Below are positions 40,676 to 48,868 of a stretch of DNA of 64,000 nucleotides, piece after piece; within the stretch, counting starts at the first letter, position 1; each line of letters begins with the position of its first letter. A program made the translations under genes and the position numbers. The notes under the pieces were generated by a model. That model saw only the letters and a list, made by a program, of their open reading frames with translations. It did no database searches and was not told the origin of the DNA. This DNA is from Treponema bryantii NK4A124 (GTDB taxonomy: Bacteria > Spirochaetota > Spirochaetia > Treponematales > Treponemataceae): assembly GCF_000421345.1 (NCBI RefSeq), contig NZ_ATWV01000001.1, positions 1 to 64,000 of the forward strand, read 5' to 3'.

Positions 40676-42808
40676 TCAGTCAAAAATAAAGGAATTTATT
40701 CTCCTGCATATTTCTGAAAGAGGTTCATACATTTTTTTACATTCAGGCATACTTGTAATAAAAATACTTCCATATCGCTTTTCATATACACGGCGATCGA
40801 GAACAACAACTACACCTTTATCATCTGAACGGCGGATAAGCCGGCCAATTCCCTGTCTGAATTTTATTACAGCCTCAGGAACACTTAATTCCATAAAAGA
40901 AGAACCGCCGCGCTTTTCAATCGCCTCGGCCCGGGCAACAAAAACAGGATCATTAGGTACTGTAAAAGGAAGTTTTACAATTATTACCTGGGATAGCGAT
41001 TCTCCCGGAATATCAACTCCCTGCCAGAATGAATCAGTAGCAAATAAAACACTTTCCTTTTCTTTCTTAAAAATCTCAAGCAGTTTTCCGTTATCATCAT
41101 CGCCCTGCTTCATGATGCGGCCTGTGAAGCTCCGTAAACTTGCAGCCGTAGTTCTGTGTGCACTTTTAAGCGACTCGTAGGAAGTAAACAATACCAGGGT
41201 TCTTCCGGCCGCAGCCTGAATAAGCCGCGGTAAAGCCATTTCAACCCATTGCTGAAACTGAATATTATCAGGTGTAGGTGCATCATTTGGTACCGCGAAA
41301 AGCATATTTTTATTGTAAGGAAAAGGAGAAGGATACTCCCCTTTCAAAATTCTGTCTTCACCAGCAAATGTAACTCCGGTTCTCCTCATCCAATAAGAAA
41401 AGTCGTGTCCGGTCTTTAAGGTTGCAGAAGTACATATTACACTGGACATCTGTTCAAAAACCCCGTCATTCATAAGATGAGAAATATCAAGCGGAGTTTG
41501 AGTTAGAGTGATATAATCAGGATCTGCACCATCGCGTATCATATCAGGCGGAAGACGTTTTTTTTGAATCCAGAAAACATCATCTCTTTTTTCGTCCCAG
41601 ACTGAAAAATTTTTTAATAAAATTACATAACTTTCAAGATGTCTGAGGATTACTTTTGATTCCCAGTAACATGGAGCATCCTTATCATCTTCTTCAATTC
41701 CTTCCATCACTTCCCGGATCATTCCGGTAAAGCTGCCAAGTGAACGACTAAGCTCACCTATTGCAACAAGCAGGGGACCAAAATCCCGAACAGAGCCTTC
41801 GTAAAGACGCTTAGTATATTCATTTGCAAGCAGGTCTTTTGCTGCAATTTCTACATTTGTCAGTGAGAGTTTTATTTTATTTGTAAGATCAAAAGCATCC
41901 TGAGCTTTTTCTTCATTTGAAGAAAGTACCGCCAGACTGCATAAATGACCGTACTCAGAATTTTTTCTTTTACGGTACATCTGATTAATCAGCTTGTTTA
42001 ACTTGAATCTGTTTACGCTCTCGCTGAAAAAGCTGGTTGCCGCATTTTCAATTCCGTGGGCTTCATCAAAAACTATATGATGATATGGTGGTAATACAGC
42101 CGCATCTTCGTAGCCTGCCCCACTAAGACGAGATTCTATATCAGCAAATAAAAGGTGATGATTTACAACAATAATGTTTGCTGTAGCGGCCTCTTTACGA
42201 ACCTTCATTACAAAACACTGGCCAAAAAAAGGGCATTTTTTTCCCATACATGCATCACTTTCTGAATTAATTTTTGTCCATACATTTTCAGAAGGCATAA
42301 ATGTCATATCACTGCGGCTGCCAGTTGGTGAAGACTGAGCCCATTCTGCTATTTTTTTTAGCTCATCAGATTCACCTTCAAATAAATCAAGAATTGAAAC
42401 TGCATCATTTAGACGTCGTAAGCAGATATAATTCTGACGCCCCTTCATTAGAACATACTTGAATTTCTTACCGACAATTTTTTCTACTGCAGGAATATCT
42501 TTTTCGCACAACTGCTGCTGGAGATTAATTGTACCTGTAGAAATGATTACACGTTCATGATTAATCAAGGCCCATAAAACAGAAGGAATTAAATATGAAT
42601 ATGATTTACCGACACCAGTTCCTGCTTCAAAAACCGCTATCTTATTTTCGTTAAAGGCATGAACAATATTTTGAAGAAGTTCAACCTGAACAGGACGCTC
42701 TTCGAAAGAATCTGAGATTTTAGATAAAGCACCACCGTTAGAAATATAATTTCCAGCTTCGAGTTCATCTACACTTTTATATTCAACTTTTTCTTCAGAA
42801 TCTTCCAC
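40676..42808 (-). CDS. dinG: DinG/XPD-family ATP-dependent helicase
   Basis: A 710-aa superfamily 2 helicase. Walker A is in FEAGTGVGKSYSYLIPSVLW, motif Ia in VIISTGTINLQQQL, DEAH in IVFDEAHGIENAATSF, and the C-terminal motifs in SVLFATDSFWQGVDIPGESL and RQGIGRLIRRSDDKG. Four cysteines between motifs I and II (ICLRRL, ACMGKKCPFFGQC) should hold the iron-sulfur cluster of this family. It unwinds DNA 5' to 3', probably R-loops and damaged structures. There is no exonuclease domain. Confidence 0.92.
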   Translation of the reverse strand: MEDSEEKVEYKSVDELEAGNYISNGGALSKISDSFEERPVQVELLQNIVHAFNENKIAVFEAGTGVGKSYSYLIPSVLWALINHERVIISTGTINLQQQLCEKDIPAVEKIVGKKFKYVLMKGRQNYICLRRLNDAVSILDLFEGESDELKKIAEWAQSSPTGSRSDMTFMPSENVWTKINSESDACMGKKCPFFGQCFVMKVRKEAATANIIVVNHHLLFADIESRLSGAGYEDAAVLPPYHHIVFDEAHGIENAATSFFSESVNRFKLNKLINQMYRKRKNSEYGHLCSLAVLSSNEEKAQDAFDLTNKIKLSLTNVEIAAKDLLANEYTKRLYEGSVRDFGPLLVAIGELSRSLGSFTGMIREVMEGIEEDDKDAPCYWESKVILRHLESYVILLKNFSVWDEKRDDVFWIQKKRLPPDMIRDGADPDYITLTQTPLDISHLMNDGVFEQMSSVICTSATLKTGHDFSYWMRRTGVTFAGEDRILKGEYPSPFPYNKNMLFAVPNDAPTPDNIQFQQWVEMALPRLIQAAAGRTLVLFTSYESLKSAHRTTAASLRSFTGRIMKQGDDDNGKLLEIFKKEKESVLFATDSFWQGVDIPGESLSQVIIVKLPFTVPNDPVFVARAEAIEKRGGSSFMELSVPEAVIKFRQGIGRLIRRSDDKGVVVVLDRRVYEKRYGSIFITSMPECKKMYEPLSEICRRINSFIFD

Positions 42809-42842
42809 ATCCCACCATTTTATTATGATATTTTAATTTTCT

Positions 42843-42906
42843 CGAGTTTTAACGTTTTTTTGCGAAGCAAAAAATGCACGCCCTTTGGCGGGCAAGTTAA
42901 AACTCG
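42843..42906. repeat. Three-armed palindromic element
   Basis: Outer arms CGAGTTTTAAC / GTTAAAACTCG (11 bp, perfect) enclose two inner hairpins: TTTTTTGC-GAA-GCAAAAAA and GCACGCCC-TTT-GGCGGGC. It would fold like a small cloverleaf. No second copy was seen in the window. Confidence 0.8.
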
Positions 42907-42910
42907 GTAA

Positions 42911-42957
42911 GTACAAAATAAAAAAGCTCACCTAAGGTGAGCTCTTTTATTTTGTAC
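42911..42957. terminator. Long palindromic terminator of tRNA-Glu
   Basis: GTACAAAATAAAA...AGCTCACCT / AAGGTGAGCT...TTTTATTTTGTAC covers 47 bases with almost complete pairing. On the minus strand the GAGCTCACC stem is followed by TTTTTTATTTTG. Confidence 0.85.
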
Positions 42958-42960
42958 GAC

Positions 42961-43032
42961 CATCTCCTAGCAGAATTGAACTGCTGTTGTCGGGATGAAA
43001 ACCCGATGTCCTAACCACTAGACGAAGGAGAC
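42961..43032 (-). tRNA. tRNA-Glu (TTC)
   Basis: Acceptor GTCTCCT / AGGAGAT, D arm GTCTAGTGGTTAGGAC, anticodon stem TCGGG / CCCGA with loop TTTTCAT (anticodon TTC), T arm AGCAG-TTCAATT-CTGCT, discriminator G. CCA is not encoded. Confidence 0.95.
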
Positions 43033-43055
43033 ATAAGTCATTTCTGACTTTAAGT

Positions 43056-43084
43056 AATATATCAGATCAGCCATTTTTCGTCAA
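43056..43084 (-). promoter_or_regulatory. Promoter of tRNA-Glu
   Basis: On the minus strand TTGACG-N17-TATATT, about 24 bases upstream of the tRNA 5' end. Confidence 0.72.
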
Positions 43085-43113
43085 TAGCTTAAACCTTTAT
43101 TTTTAAAATTTTT

Positions 43114-44361
43114 TTACATATTCATACCGAATTTTTTAACAAGTTTTTCCTGTAAAGGCTTGCATTCATCCGGATTCATTCCAAGCTTGAGGGCAACATC
43201 AAGGTCGTTCATAGACTGCTCGTATTCACCAAGTTCATAATAAGCCATAGCGCGACGGAAGTTTGTATGAGCCTGAAATTCATTTATTGCCAGAGATTTA
43301 GTATAACACTCTGCTGCTTCCTTATATTTTTTGAGAATAGAATAAACAATTCCCTTATAATAATATGAACGGAAAGCCTTTGGATCTGCATCTATACTCT
43401 TCTGAAAGTCTTCCAGAGCATCTTCCAGCTTGTTCATTGCAAAAAAGGCCATACCACGATGCTTATGGATTACAGCAAGGACATTTCCGTCCGAGTCAGG
43501 CACTGCCTCAAGAATTCGTGTGTAAATATCAACAGCCTCGGAAAGATGTCCGTCGTTATGGGCTTCAATTGCCTTAAGAAGAAGATCGTCTATAGTTCCC
43601 TGAACAAAAGGACTTACACGGTTAATATCCTCTTCTTTCTTTTCTGTTTTTTCATTCAAGAAACCATCTGCAAGACTATAAAAAGAACGTCTTCTTTCAT
43701 CGAGCTCTCTCTGAAGCTTATTCTGATAATCCCGGATTTCCTGGAAGGTGATATCTGCAAGAGTAAGCGATGCATTGATTGAAGCAAGCTTACGGCGAAG
43801 CGGAATATCAAAAGGATTAAATTCAGTTTTGTAAATCAGCTCGTGTTCTACCTCTGCCCAGGCATCCTGTAAAATTGTACGAATCTGAATTTCGCAGACA
43901 ATTTCATCTGATATGGGAGCAAGCCCCTCGTATTTGCCTGTAAGAGCAGGCTTAAATTCATCCGGGATTTTTACAAGAACATGCACAGATTCATAACCGA
44001 ATTCTGAAAATTTCTTTTCTGCACCCTTTACTTCAACTTCTTTAATTTCAAAAAGTTTTTTAATCTGTTCAACACCAAGATTAATATCTTCCAGGAAGGC
44101 ACAAATCATCCTGATACCCATCATATCTGTCAGATAAATCAGAGATTTTGTTTCTTCCATCTGTTCAGGTTTTAAGCGAAGTATTTTCTTAAAATAAGAA
44201 TCAAAGCTTTTAACACGGCTCTTATAGGTAGGCTGAGCAGAAAGTCTAATATTCTGCTGAAGACGTTCTATAACCTTCCCCATTATTTCATTGAAATAAT
44301 CTGTATATGATTCGTATATTTCGCGTATCTGTTTTTTTGAAATTAAATTCGCAGTTTCCAT
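43114..44361 (-). CDS. RelA/SpoT-type (p)ppGpp synthetase domain fused to TPR repeats
   Basis: A 415-aa protein. The N-terminal half is a small-alarmone-synthetase-like domain: YKSRVKSFDSYFKKI (pyrophosphate-donor site), YLTDMMGIRMICAFLEDIN (residues 76-94, metal-binding Asp79), FGYESVHVLVK, and EIQIRTILQDAWAEVEHELI (157-176). There is no HD hydrolase, TGS or ACT domain. From about residue 260 come four TPR units (AIEAHNDGHLSEAVDIYTRI; GMAFFAMNKLEDALEDFQKS; YKGIVYSILKKYKEAAECYT). It may make (p)ppGpp under control of a protein bound by the TPRs. Whether it is active is not shown. Confidence 0.85.
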   Translation of the reverse strand: METANLISKKQIREIYESYTDYFNEIMGKVIERLQQNIRLSAQPTYKSRVKSFDSYFKKILRLKPEQMEETKSLIYLTDMMGIRMICAFLEDINLGVEQIKKLFEIKEVEVKGAEKKFSEFGYESVHVLVKIPDEFKPALTGKYEGLAPISDEIVCEIQIRTILQDAWAEVEHELIYKTEFNPFDIPLRRKLASINASLTLADITFQEIRDYQNKLQRELDERRRSFYSLADGFLNEKTEKKEEDINRVSPFVQGTIDDLLLKAIEAHNDGHLSEAVDIYTRILEAVPDSDGNVLAVIHKHRGMAFFAMNKLEDALEDFQKSIDADPKAFRSYYYKGIVYSILKKYKEAAECYTKSLAINEFQAHTNFRRAMAYYELGEYEQSMNDLDVALKLGMNPDECKPLQEKLVKKFGMNM

Positions 44362-44382
44362 AGATTATTTTCCATCGAAGTT

Positions 44383-44432
44383 AAAAAAAAATACGCCCTG
44401 GGAATTACCATTTACCAATAACTTCCAGGGCG
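44383..44432 (-). terminator. Terminator of flaA
   Basis: On the minus strand CGCCCTGGAAGTTA ... TAATTCCCAGGGCG then TATTTTTTTTT, 24 bases after the flaA stop codon. Confidence 0.88.
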
Positions 44433-44455
44433 TTGGAATCAACTATTCAGGTTGA

Positions 44456-45544
44456 TTATTTTGCATCAGCTGCCTGACCACCGTTGCTCTGTGCGTTAGA
44501 GCCACCTTCAGAGTTCAAGCTAGATGTGAATTCATCTTCTGTTGCGAGCTTAGCCTTCTCGAGATAGCGGTTAACCTGTTTGTTACCGAATCTCTGCATT
44601 TCTGCATTCTGGCGAGCCTTTTCTTTCTTACCAATGATTCCCCAGAGGTCTTCATCAGCAATGTCGCGGTCGCTTGTAAGAAGTGCCTTGTCGTAAATAA
44701 CCTTTACGTCTTTGAAGTAACCGATGAAGTCGCCACCGATGTGAGCAGCATCACGTGTAATCTGGAATCCAGTGAACTTAACAAATGGAAGTCCGCGTGG
44801 ATAGATTGGATATACACGAATTTCGCGGTTACGAATTTCAGAAATATACTGTGGATTGTTCCAGCGGAGTTCTTTCCATCCGTCGAAACCAAGGTATCCC
44901 ATAAAGTAGCGGCGTTCAACACCGTCATTATCTGCCATAAGAACATAAAGTCCGTGTGGATAGTTCATACCCATTGTTGTAACAGAAATTGACTTAACAG
45001 TTCCTACGTTCTTTACAACACCATAACCATCTTCGAAAAGTGTTTTTCCACTTGCTTTTTCTTCGTCTGTTGGTTCCTGACGCTCACCGTTTTCATCAGC
45101 AGTTGCCAATGGTTCGTAAGCAGGAATATCAAACGGTGGCTCAATGCGAGCATTTGCATTTGAGTTCCATGTAGGGAATACGATGCGAACACCCATTACG
45201 TTTTTGCCAGCAAATGGGACATCTGCTTCACCTTTTACAGGAGCGGCAACAACTGTTGAGTCAGCCAAGCTTGAAACTGTCTTTGCAGATGAGTTCAACT
45301 TAACTTCCCATTCTGGAAGTGCCAATGAAGTTTTCATAAGATCTTTCTGATCTTCTGTGAAAGTTGCACCAGCGCTTACAGAGTAGTCCATAACTGTATG
45401 ACTGTTCTGTGTCTGATTTCCATTGTCGTCAGCAACACAGTCAGCATCCAGAAGAGTAAAATCGATGAGCATAGCTTCATCAGCGAAAGCAACGCCACCA
45501 ACAAGCAGCATAGCAGCTGCAATTAAACCAAAAGTCTTCTTCAT
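44456..45544 (-). CDS. flaA: Flagellar filament sheath protein FlaA
   Basis: A 362-aa protein with a signal peptide (MKKTFGLIAAAMLLVGGVAF then ADEAML). FlaA coats the FlaB core of spirochaete periplasmic filaments. Typical segments are GVRIVFPTWNSNANARIEPP, GVVKNVGTVKSISVTTMGMN, YMGYLGFDGWKELRWNNPQY and PLVKFTGFQITRDAAH-like PFVKFTGFQITRD. The end is Gln/Asn/Gly-rich. It has its own strong promoter and terminator, and lies just downstream of a sugar and cell-wall gene operon on the same strand. Confidence 0.94.
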   Translation of the reverse strand: MKKTFGLIAAAMLLVGGVAFADEAMLIDFTLLDADCVADDNGNQTQNSHTVMDYSVSAGATFTEDQKDLMKTSLALPEWEVKLNSSAKTVSSLADSTVVAAPVKGEADVPFAGKNVMGVRIVFPTWNSNANARIEPPFDIPAYEPLATADENGERQEPTDEEKASGKTLFEDGYGVVKNVGTVKSISVTTMGMNYPHGLYVLMADNDGVERRYFMGYLGFDGWKELRWNNPQYISEIRNREIRVYPIYPRGLPFVKFTGFQITRDAAHIGGDFIGYFKDVKVIYDKALLTSDRDIADEDLWGIIGKKEKARQNAEMQRFGNKQVNRYLEKAKLATEDEFTSSLNSEGGSNAQSNGGQAADAK

Positions 45545-45592
45545 TTGAAGCTCCTTTTTTATACTAATTCGATGTAGCCTTGTATTAAATTA

Positions 45593-45621
45593 ATTATCTA
45601 ATAAGTACACCGTTTTGTCAA
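45593..45621 (-). promoter_or_regulatory. Promoter of flaA
   Basis: On the minus strand TTGACA-N17-GATAAT, with a predicted leader of about 40 bases ending in AAAGGAGCTTCAA before the ATG. Confidence 0.75.
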
Positions 45622-45627
45622 TGTTTT

Positions 45628-46107
45628 TTATTTTTCAAAAGCAGTTTTTCCTTCGATAAAAATCTCAACGGAATCAATTTTTGAAAAATTTTTAATTATA
45701 TTTTTTTTGAGGAGCTCAATCCCCTCTCTGATTTCAATAACTCCATCTCCCATCTGTAATAAATCAGCTGAAAGATTTACATAAAGCACATGATCTCGTT
45801 CAAAACATGAAATAACTCTTGTTCCGGGTGTAAAAAGCCATTTTGTTCGCTCTACCGTTGAACCAAGCAGTATTTCATCTATATATAAGTTTATATCACC
45901 CTGGTGGGGATGATTTGTAAGATTTCTGTATTCGATGATATATTTTCCATCTTCTGCAGAAGGAAAAATGAAGGTCCGTCTGTGTGTATCTTTTGTTACG
46001 ATATAGCAGAACATTGAAAAAACAAGCAGACCTGCAATTAAAAGAGAAATAATAAAGATAGGAAAGCTTTTATTTTTTAACATATTAATTGTAGCTTTAG
46101 CTGTCAT
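45628..46107 (-). CDS. GerMN-domain-like membrane protein
   Basis: A 159-aa protein with one N-terminal transmembrane helix (FPIFIISLLIAGLLVFSMFC) and an extracytoplasmic part. GDINLYIDEILLGSTVERTK, LFTPGTRVISCFERDHVLYV and NLSADLLQMGDGVIEIREGI resemble the GerMN (spore germination/sporulation) domain, often found with cell-wall hydrolases. The start overlaps the amidase stop as ATGA, so the two products probably act together in peptidoglycan processing. It is the last gene before flaA. Confidence 0.72.
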   Translation of the reverse strand: MTAKATINMLKNKSFPIFIISLLIAGLLVFSMFCYIVTKDTHRRTFIFPSAEDGKYIIEYRNLTNHPHQGDINLYIDEILLGSTVERTKWLFTPGTRVISCFERDHVLYVNLSADLLQMGDGVIEIREGIELLKKNIIKNFSKIDSVEIFIEGKTAFEK

Positions 46108-47135
46108 TTTATCGAAGTAAATCCTTGAGAACGTTCAAAGTGAGTAATAAACGCTGCAATTCCATTATATATTCCAAGGGTAGCTTTTTTCAAGTATCTT
46201 TCATCATTTAAAAGCAGAGCCTCTTTTTCATTGGAAACAAAACCAAGCTCTATAAGGACACTAGGCATGTTTGAATTACGCACAACAAACCATTCTTCGG
46301 CTTTAATACCGCGGGCTGTTGATTCCTTACCTATCTGTGCCTGCAAGCCATCCATAATAAACTTGGCAATCATAATGCTTTCGGTTGTATACTCTTCTTC
46401 CAGCATGGCATTAAGGGCTGTATAAAGATTTTCATCACCATCAACTGCAGATTTATCCAGAACATTACGTCTATAGCCCGGAGAAAGATACCATACTTCA
46501 TAACCAGAAGAAGTTTTATTAAGAGAAGAATTTACGTGAACCGAAATAAATAGTACGGCTTCGTTTTCGCCAACCTTTACGCCGTTAGCAATATCAGTTC
46601 TTTCTCCAAGAGTAAGGAACTTGTCTGTATTGCGGGTAAGGATAATCTGCTTTCCAGGATAAGCCGCCTTAAGACGTTCTGCCAGCATTTTTGAAACCTT
46701 GAGGGTAATATCTTTTTCCTGAATTGTTACGTTTTTACCGTTGATTTTATAAGTTTTAAGGGCACCGGGATCTTTTCCACCGTGACCGGCATCAATGAGG
46801 ATTGCCCCTACTTTAAATGGAAGTTCCGATTTCTGATTGAAAAATTCTTCACTGTCATCAAGGAATTTTTTAGAAACATAAAGCTGATTATCACGAAGCT
46901 CGGGCGCATCAGTTATCATCATTCTTATGCTGTCCAGCAGCACCATGCGCTCTCCATTACGGAAGGAAAGCTGATGTCCGTTCTTTTCGATAATTCCGCT
47001 TTCTGAAAGTGAATCCCAGTAAATTGTCATCCCGGAATTTTTGCTTTTTTCAAGAAGGGCAATATCATTTGCGGCAAAAAGCCCTGCCGCAAAAAGAAGG
47101 ATATTTATAAGGCTGATGATTTTCTTTAGCTTCAT
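46104..47135 (-). CDS. N-acetylmuramoyl-L-alanine amidase (Amidase_3)
   Basis: A 343-aa exported zinc amidase. After a signal peptide (MKLKKIISLINILLFAAGLF) and an about 90-residue N-terminal domain, the catalytic domain opens AILIDAGHGGKDPGA (first zinc His), then the zinc Glu in QEKDITLKVSKMLAERL, LFISVHVNSSLNK (second zinc His) and SVLIELGFVSNEKE (catalytic Glu). It cuts peptide stems from glycan strands, for cell division or for inserting flagella. The ATG lies one base after the stop of the ATP-grasp gene. Confidence 0.92.
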   Translation of the reverse strand: MKLKKIISLINILLFAAGLFAANDIALLEKSKNSGMTIYWDSLSESGIIEKNGHQLSFRNGERMVLLDSIRMMITDAPELRDNQLYVSKKFLDDSEEFFNQKSELPFKVGAILIDAGHGGKDPGALKTYKINGKNVTIQEKDITLKVSKMLAERLKAAYPGKQIILTRNTDKFLTLGERTDIANGVKVGENEAVLFISVHVNSSLNKTSSGYEVWYLSPGYRRNVLDKSAVDGDENLYTALNAMLEEEYTTESIMIAKFIMDGLQAQIGKESTARGIKAEEWFVVRNSNMPSVLIELGFVSNEKEALLLNDERYLKKATLGIYNGIAAFITHFERSQGFTSIK

Positions 47136-47136
47136 A

Positions 47137-48822
47137 TTATTTTCCACCCAGTTTTTCTACAGTATCTGAAACATAAACTGCTGCCTGAATTCCGCCCCGC
47201 ATAAGAGCAGACCAGAAACGTTTTGCATCAAGTTCAGGATGCTTTGGCCGCAAAATATCAAATTTTTCTGCAGTTTCTGCAATTGTATTAAAGTTCCAGT
47301 CTCTTATATTTATATAGTCGGCAGTCTGGAAAACTTTTGGAATAAAATCTGAGGCTTTTTGATTTTGAGGAATTGTTCCATTTATCTCTGCCAGAAGTGA
47401 CGGCGGAAGTTTTCCGAAGGCCGATGGTGGAAAGTCCTTTTCGTCCTTTTGTTCTGCACCGGCAAGGAAATCTTCTGTACGTTTGTTATCTGCTTCAAGA
47501 GTGATAAAAACATCAGCTACAGCATCCTGGGCAACAGCAATGGCTGCCTCGCGGTCGTGACTTACGGCAATTACATTTCCGCATTTTTCTACATTATTGC
47601 GGGGAAAATCAACTTCGCTTCCAAGCTTTACGGTAGCTCGCGGCAATACATCAAAAACAGCTCTGTCTGAATAATCCTTAATATTTTCTATATATTTTAC
47701 TTTGCCTGGAATACTCATCCAGGCACGTTCTGCAGAAGTACGTAAACATGGAACTTCATAAAGCTCGTATGGTTTTTCTGCATCACGGCATATCTGACTT
47801 GGAGTGTAGTCTACTCTCTGGCGGCGTTTTATGAGTTCTTCCGGTTCCCAGCCTGCAGCAATCAGAATTCCCTGTTTTGTAAGATTCAAATCTGAAGCAT
47901 AAGGATAGGTCCAGCCGGACATATAGCCGCCCGAAAGACGACCTGCAATTTCACCAATCATAGGGCCTTTACTTGTGTATTTTATGTCTGCCTTGGCTGC
48001 ACCACAGGTAAGTCCAAGAGCCTTTGCTCCAAGGGCAAAAACTGAAATGAGTTCGTCGTGCATTTTTTTGTCGATTTCAGCCGGCATTGTGTGGCCTATT
48101 TCAATAAAATATGGCGGATATTTTATATGGCGGATTGCAAAGCCTGTAACCGTAAATGTACCGTTATAAACCAGGGCATCAATAGAAAACTCCGGACCTT
48201 CCATATATTCTTCGACAATTGCATAGCCTGTGCGGCTGCACTTTACTGCAATTTCAACTGCCGGCAGAAACTCTTCTTCGCTGCGAACCATACGGCAGCC
48301 GCGGGCACCCATATTGTCTACGGGTTTTACTACCAGCGGGAAGTTCATAAGTGATAAAACTTTGTTTAATATGGATTGCTTCGCCTGCGGCTCGCAATGA
48401 CAGTTGTTAGACTGCGGCTCGTCATTACATAAATCTTCTTTACTAACCTGAATAAAAGCCGGTGAAGGAACTCCCTTGTCTGCAAAGCATCGTCGCATGA
48501 CAGTTTTTACGCTTGCGTTGATGGCAGCCTGGTGGCTGTGAGCCGGTAAGCCTAAAGCCTCGCAGACATAACTTACACTTGCAGAAAAATCTGTACCGGC
48601 TGTAAATACAGCTGCAAGCCCCCCCTGACTGGCCTTTAATTCTTTTGCATATGCGAGAATGCCTTCTTTATCTTTTAAATCAATTTTACGGAATGTATCT
48701 GCATAAGGAATTGCAACAGCTTTATCGTCCGCATCAATTACATGAACGGTAAAGCCTGCTTCTTTTGCACTAAGGATTGCAGGCTTTTGCATAAGGCCTG
48801 CACCTAAAATCAATATATTCAT
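47137..48822 (-). CDS. ATP-grasp ligase-like protein with repeat-encoded insert
   Basis: A 561-aa protein of the carbamoyl-phosphate-synthase/PurK-like ATP-grasp group. It begins MNILILGAGLMQKPAILSAK (Rossmann-like domain), followed by FTAGTDFSASVSYVCEALGL, the ATP-grasp core FPLVVKPVDNMGARGCRMVR, IVEEYMEGPEFSIDALVYNG and a metal site MIGEIAGRLSGGYMSG. A C-terminal part of about 200 residues has no clear assignment. The substrate is unknown; the operon suggests a sugar or peptide modification. Residues near 145-160 (EPQSNNCHCEPQAKQSIL) come from palindromic-repeat DNA between the second and third subdomains. ATG after GGTGGGAAA. Confidence 0.75.
   Translation of the reverse strand: MNILILGAGLMQKPAILSAKEAGFTVHVIDADDKAVAIPYADTFRKIDLKDKEGILAYAKELKASQGGLAAVFTAGTDFSASVSYVCEALGLPAHSHQAAINASVKTVMRRCFADKGVPSPAFIQVSKEDLCNDEPQSNNCHCEPQAKQSILNKVLSLMNFPLVVKPVDNMGARGCRMVRSEEEFLPAVEIAVKCSRTGYAIVEEYMEGPEFSIDALVYNGTFTVTGFAIRHIKYPPYFIEIGHTMPAEIDKKMHDELISVFALGAKALGLTCGAAKADIKYTSKGPMIGEIAGRLSGGYMSGWTYPYASDLNLTKQGILIAAGWEPEELIKRRQRVDYTPSQICRDAEKPYELYEVPCLRTSAERAWMSIPGKVKYIENIKDYSDRAVFDVLPRATVKLGSEVDFPRNNVEKCGNVIAVSHDREAAIAVAQDAVADVFITLEADNKRTEDFLAGAEQKDEKDFPPSAFGKLPPSLLAEINGTIPQNQKASDFIPKVFQTADYINIRDWNFNTIAETAEKFDILRPKHPELDAKRFWSALMRGGIQAAVYVSDTVEKLGGK
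48373..48428. repeat. In-frame palindromic repeat in the ATP-grasp gene
   Basis: GGATTGCTTCGCCTGCGGCTCGCAATGACA (48373-48402) followed by a partial second copy CTGCGGCTCGTCATTAC. On the minus strand two units GT(A/C)AT(G/T)(A/G)CGAGCCGCAG are read in frame as CNDEPQ and CHCEPQ. Confidence 0.85.
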
Positions 48823-48868
48823 TTTCCCACCTGATATTATCCGGTCCAGCCGCATAATGACATTTAGA

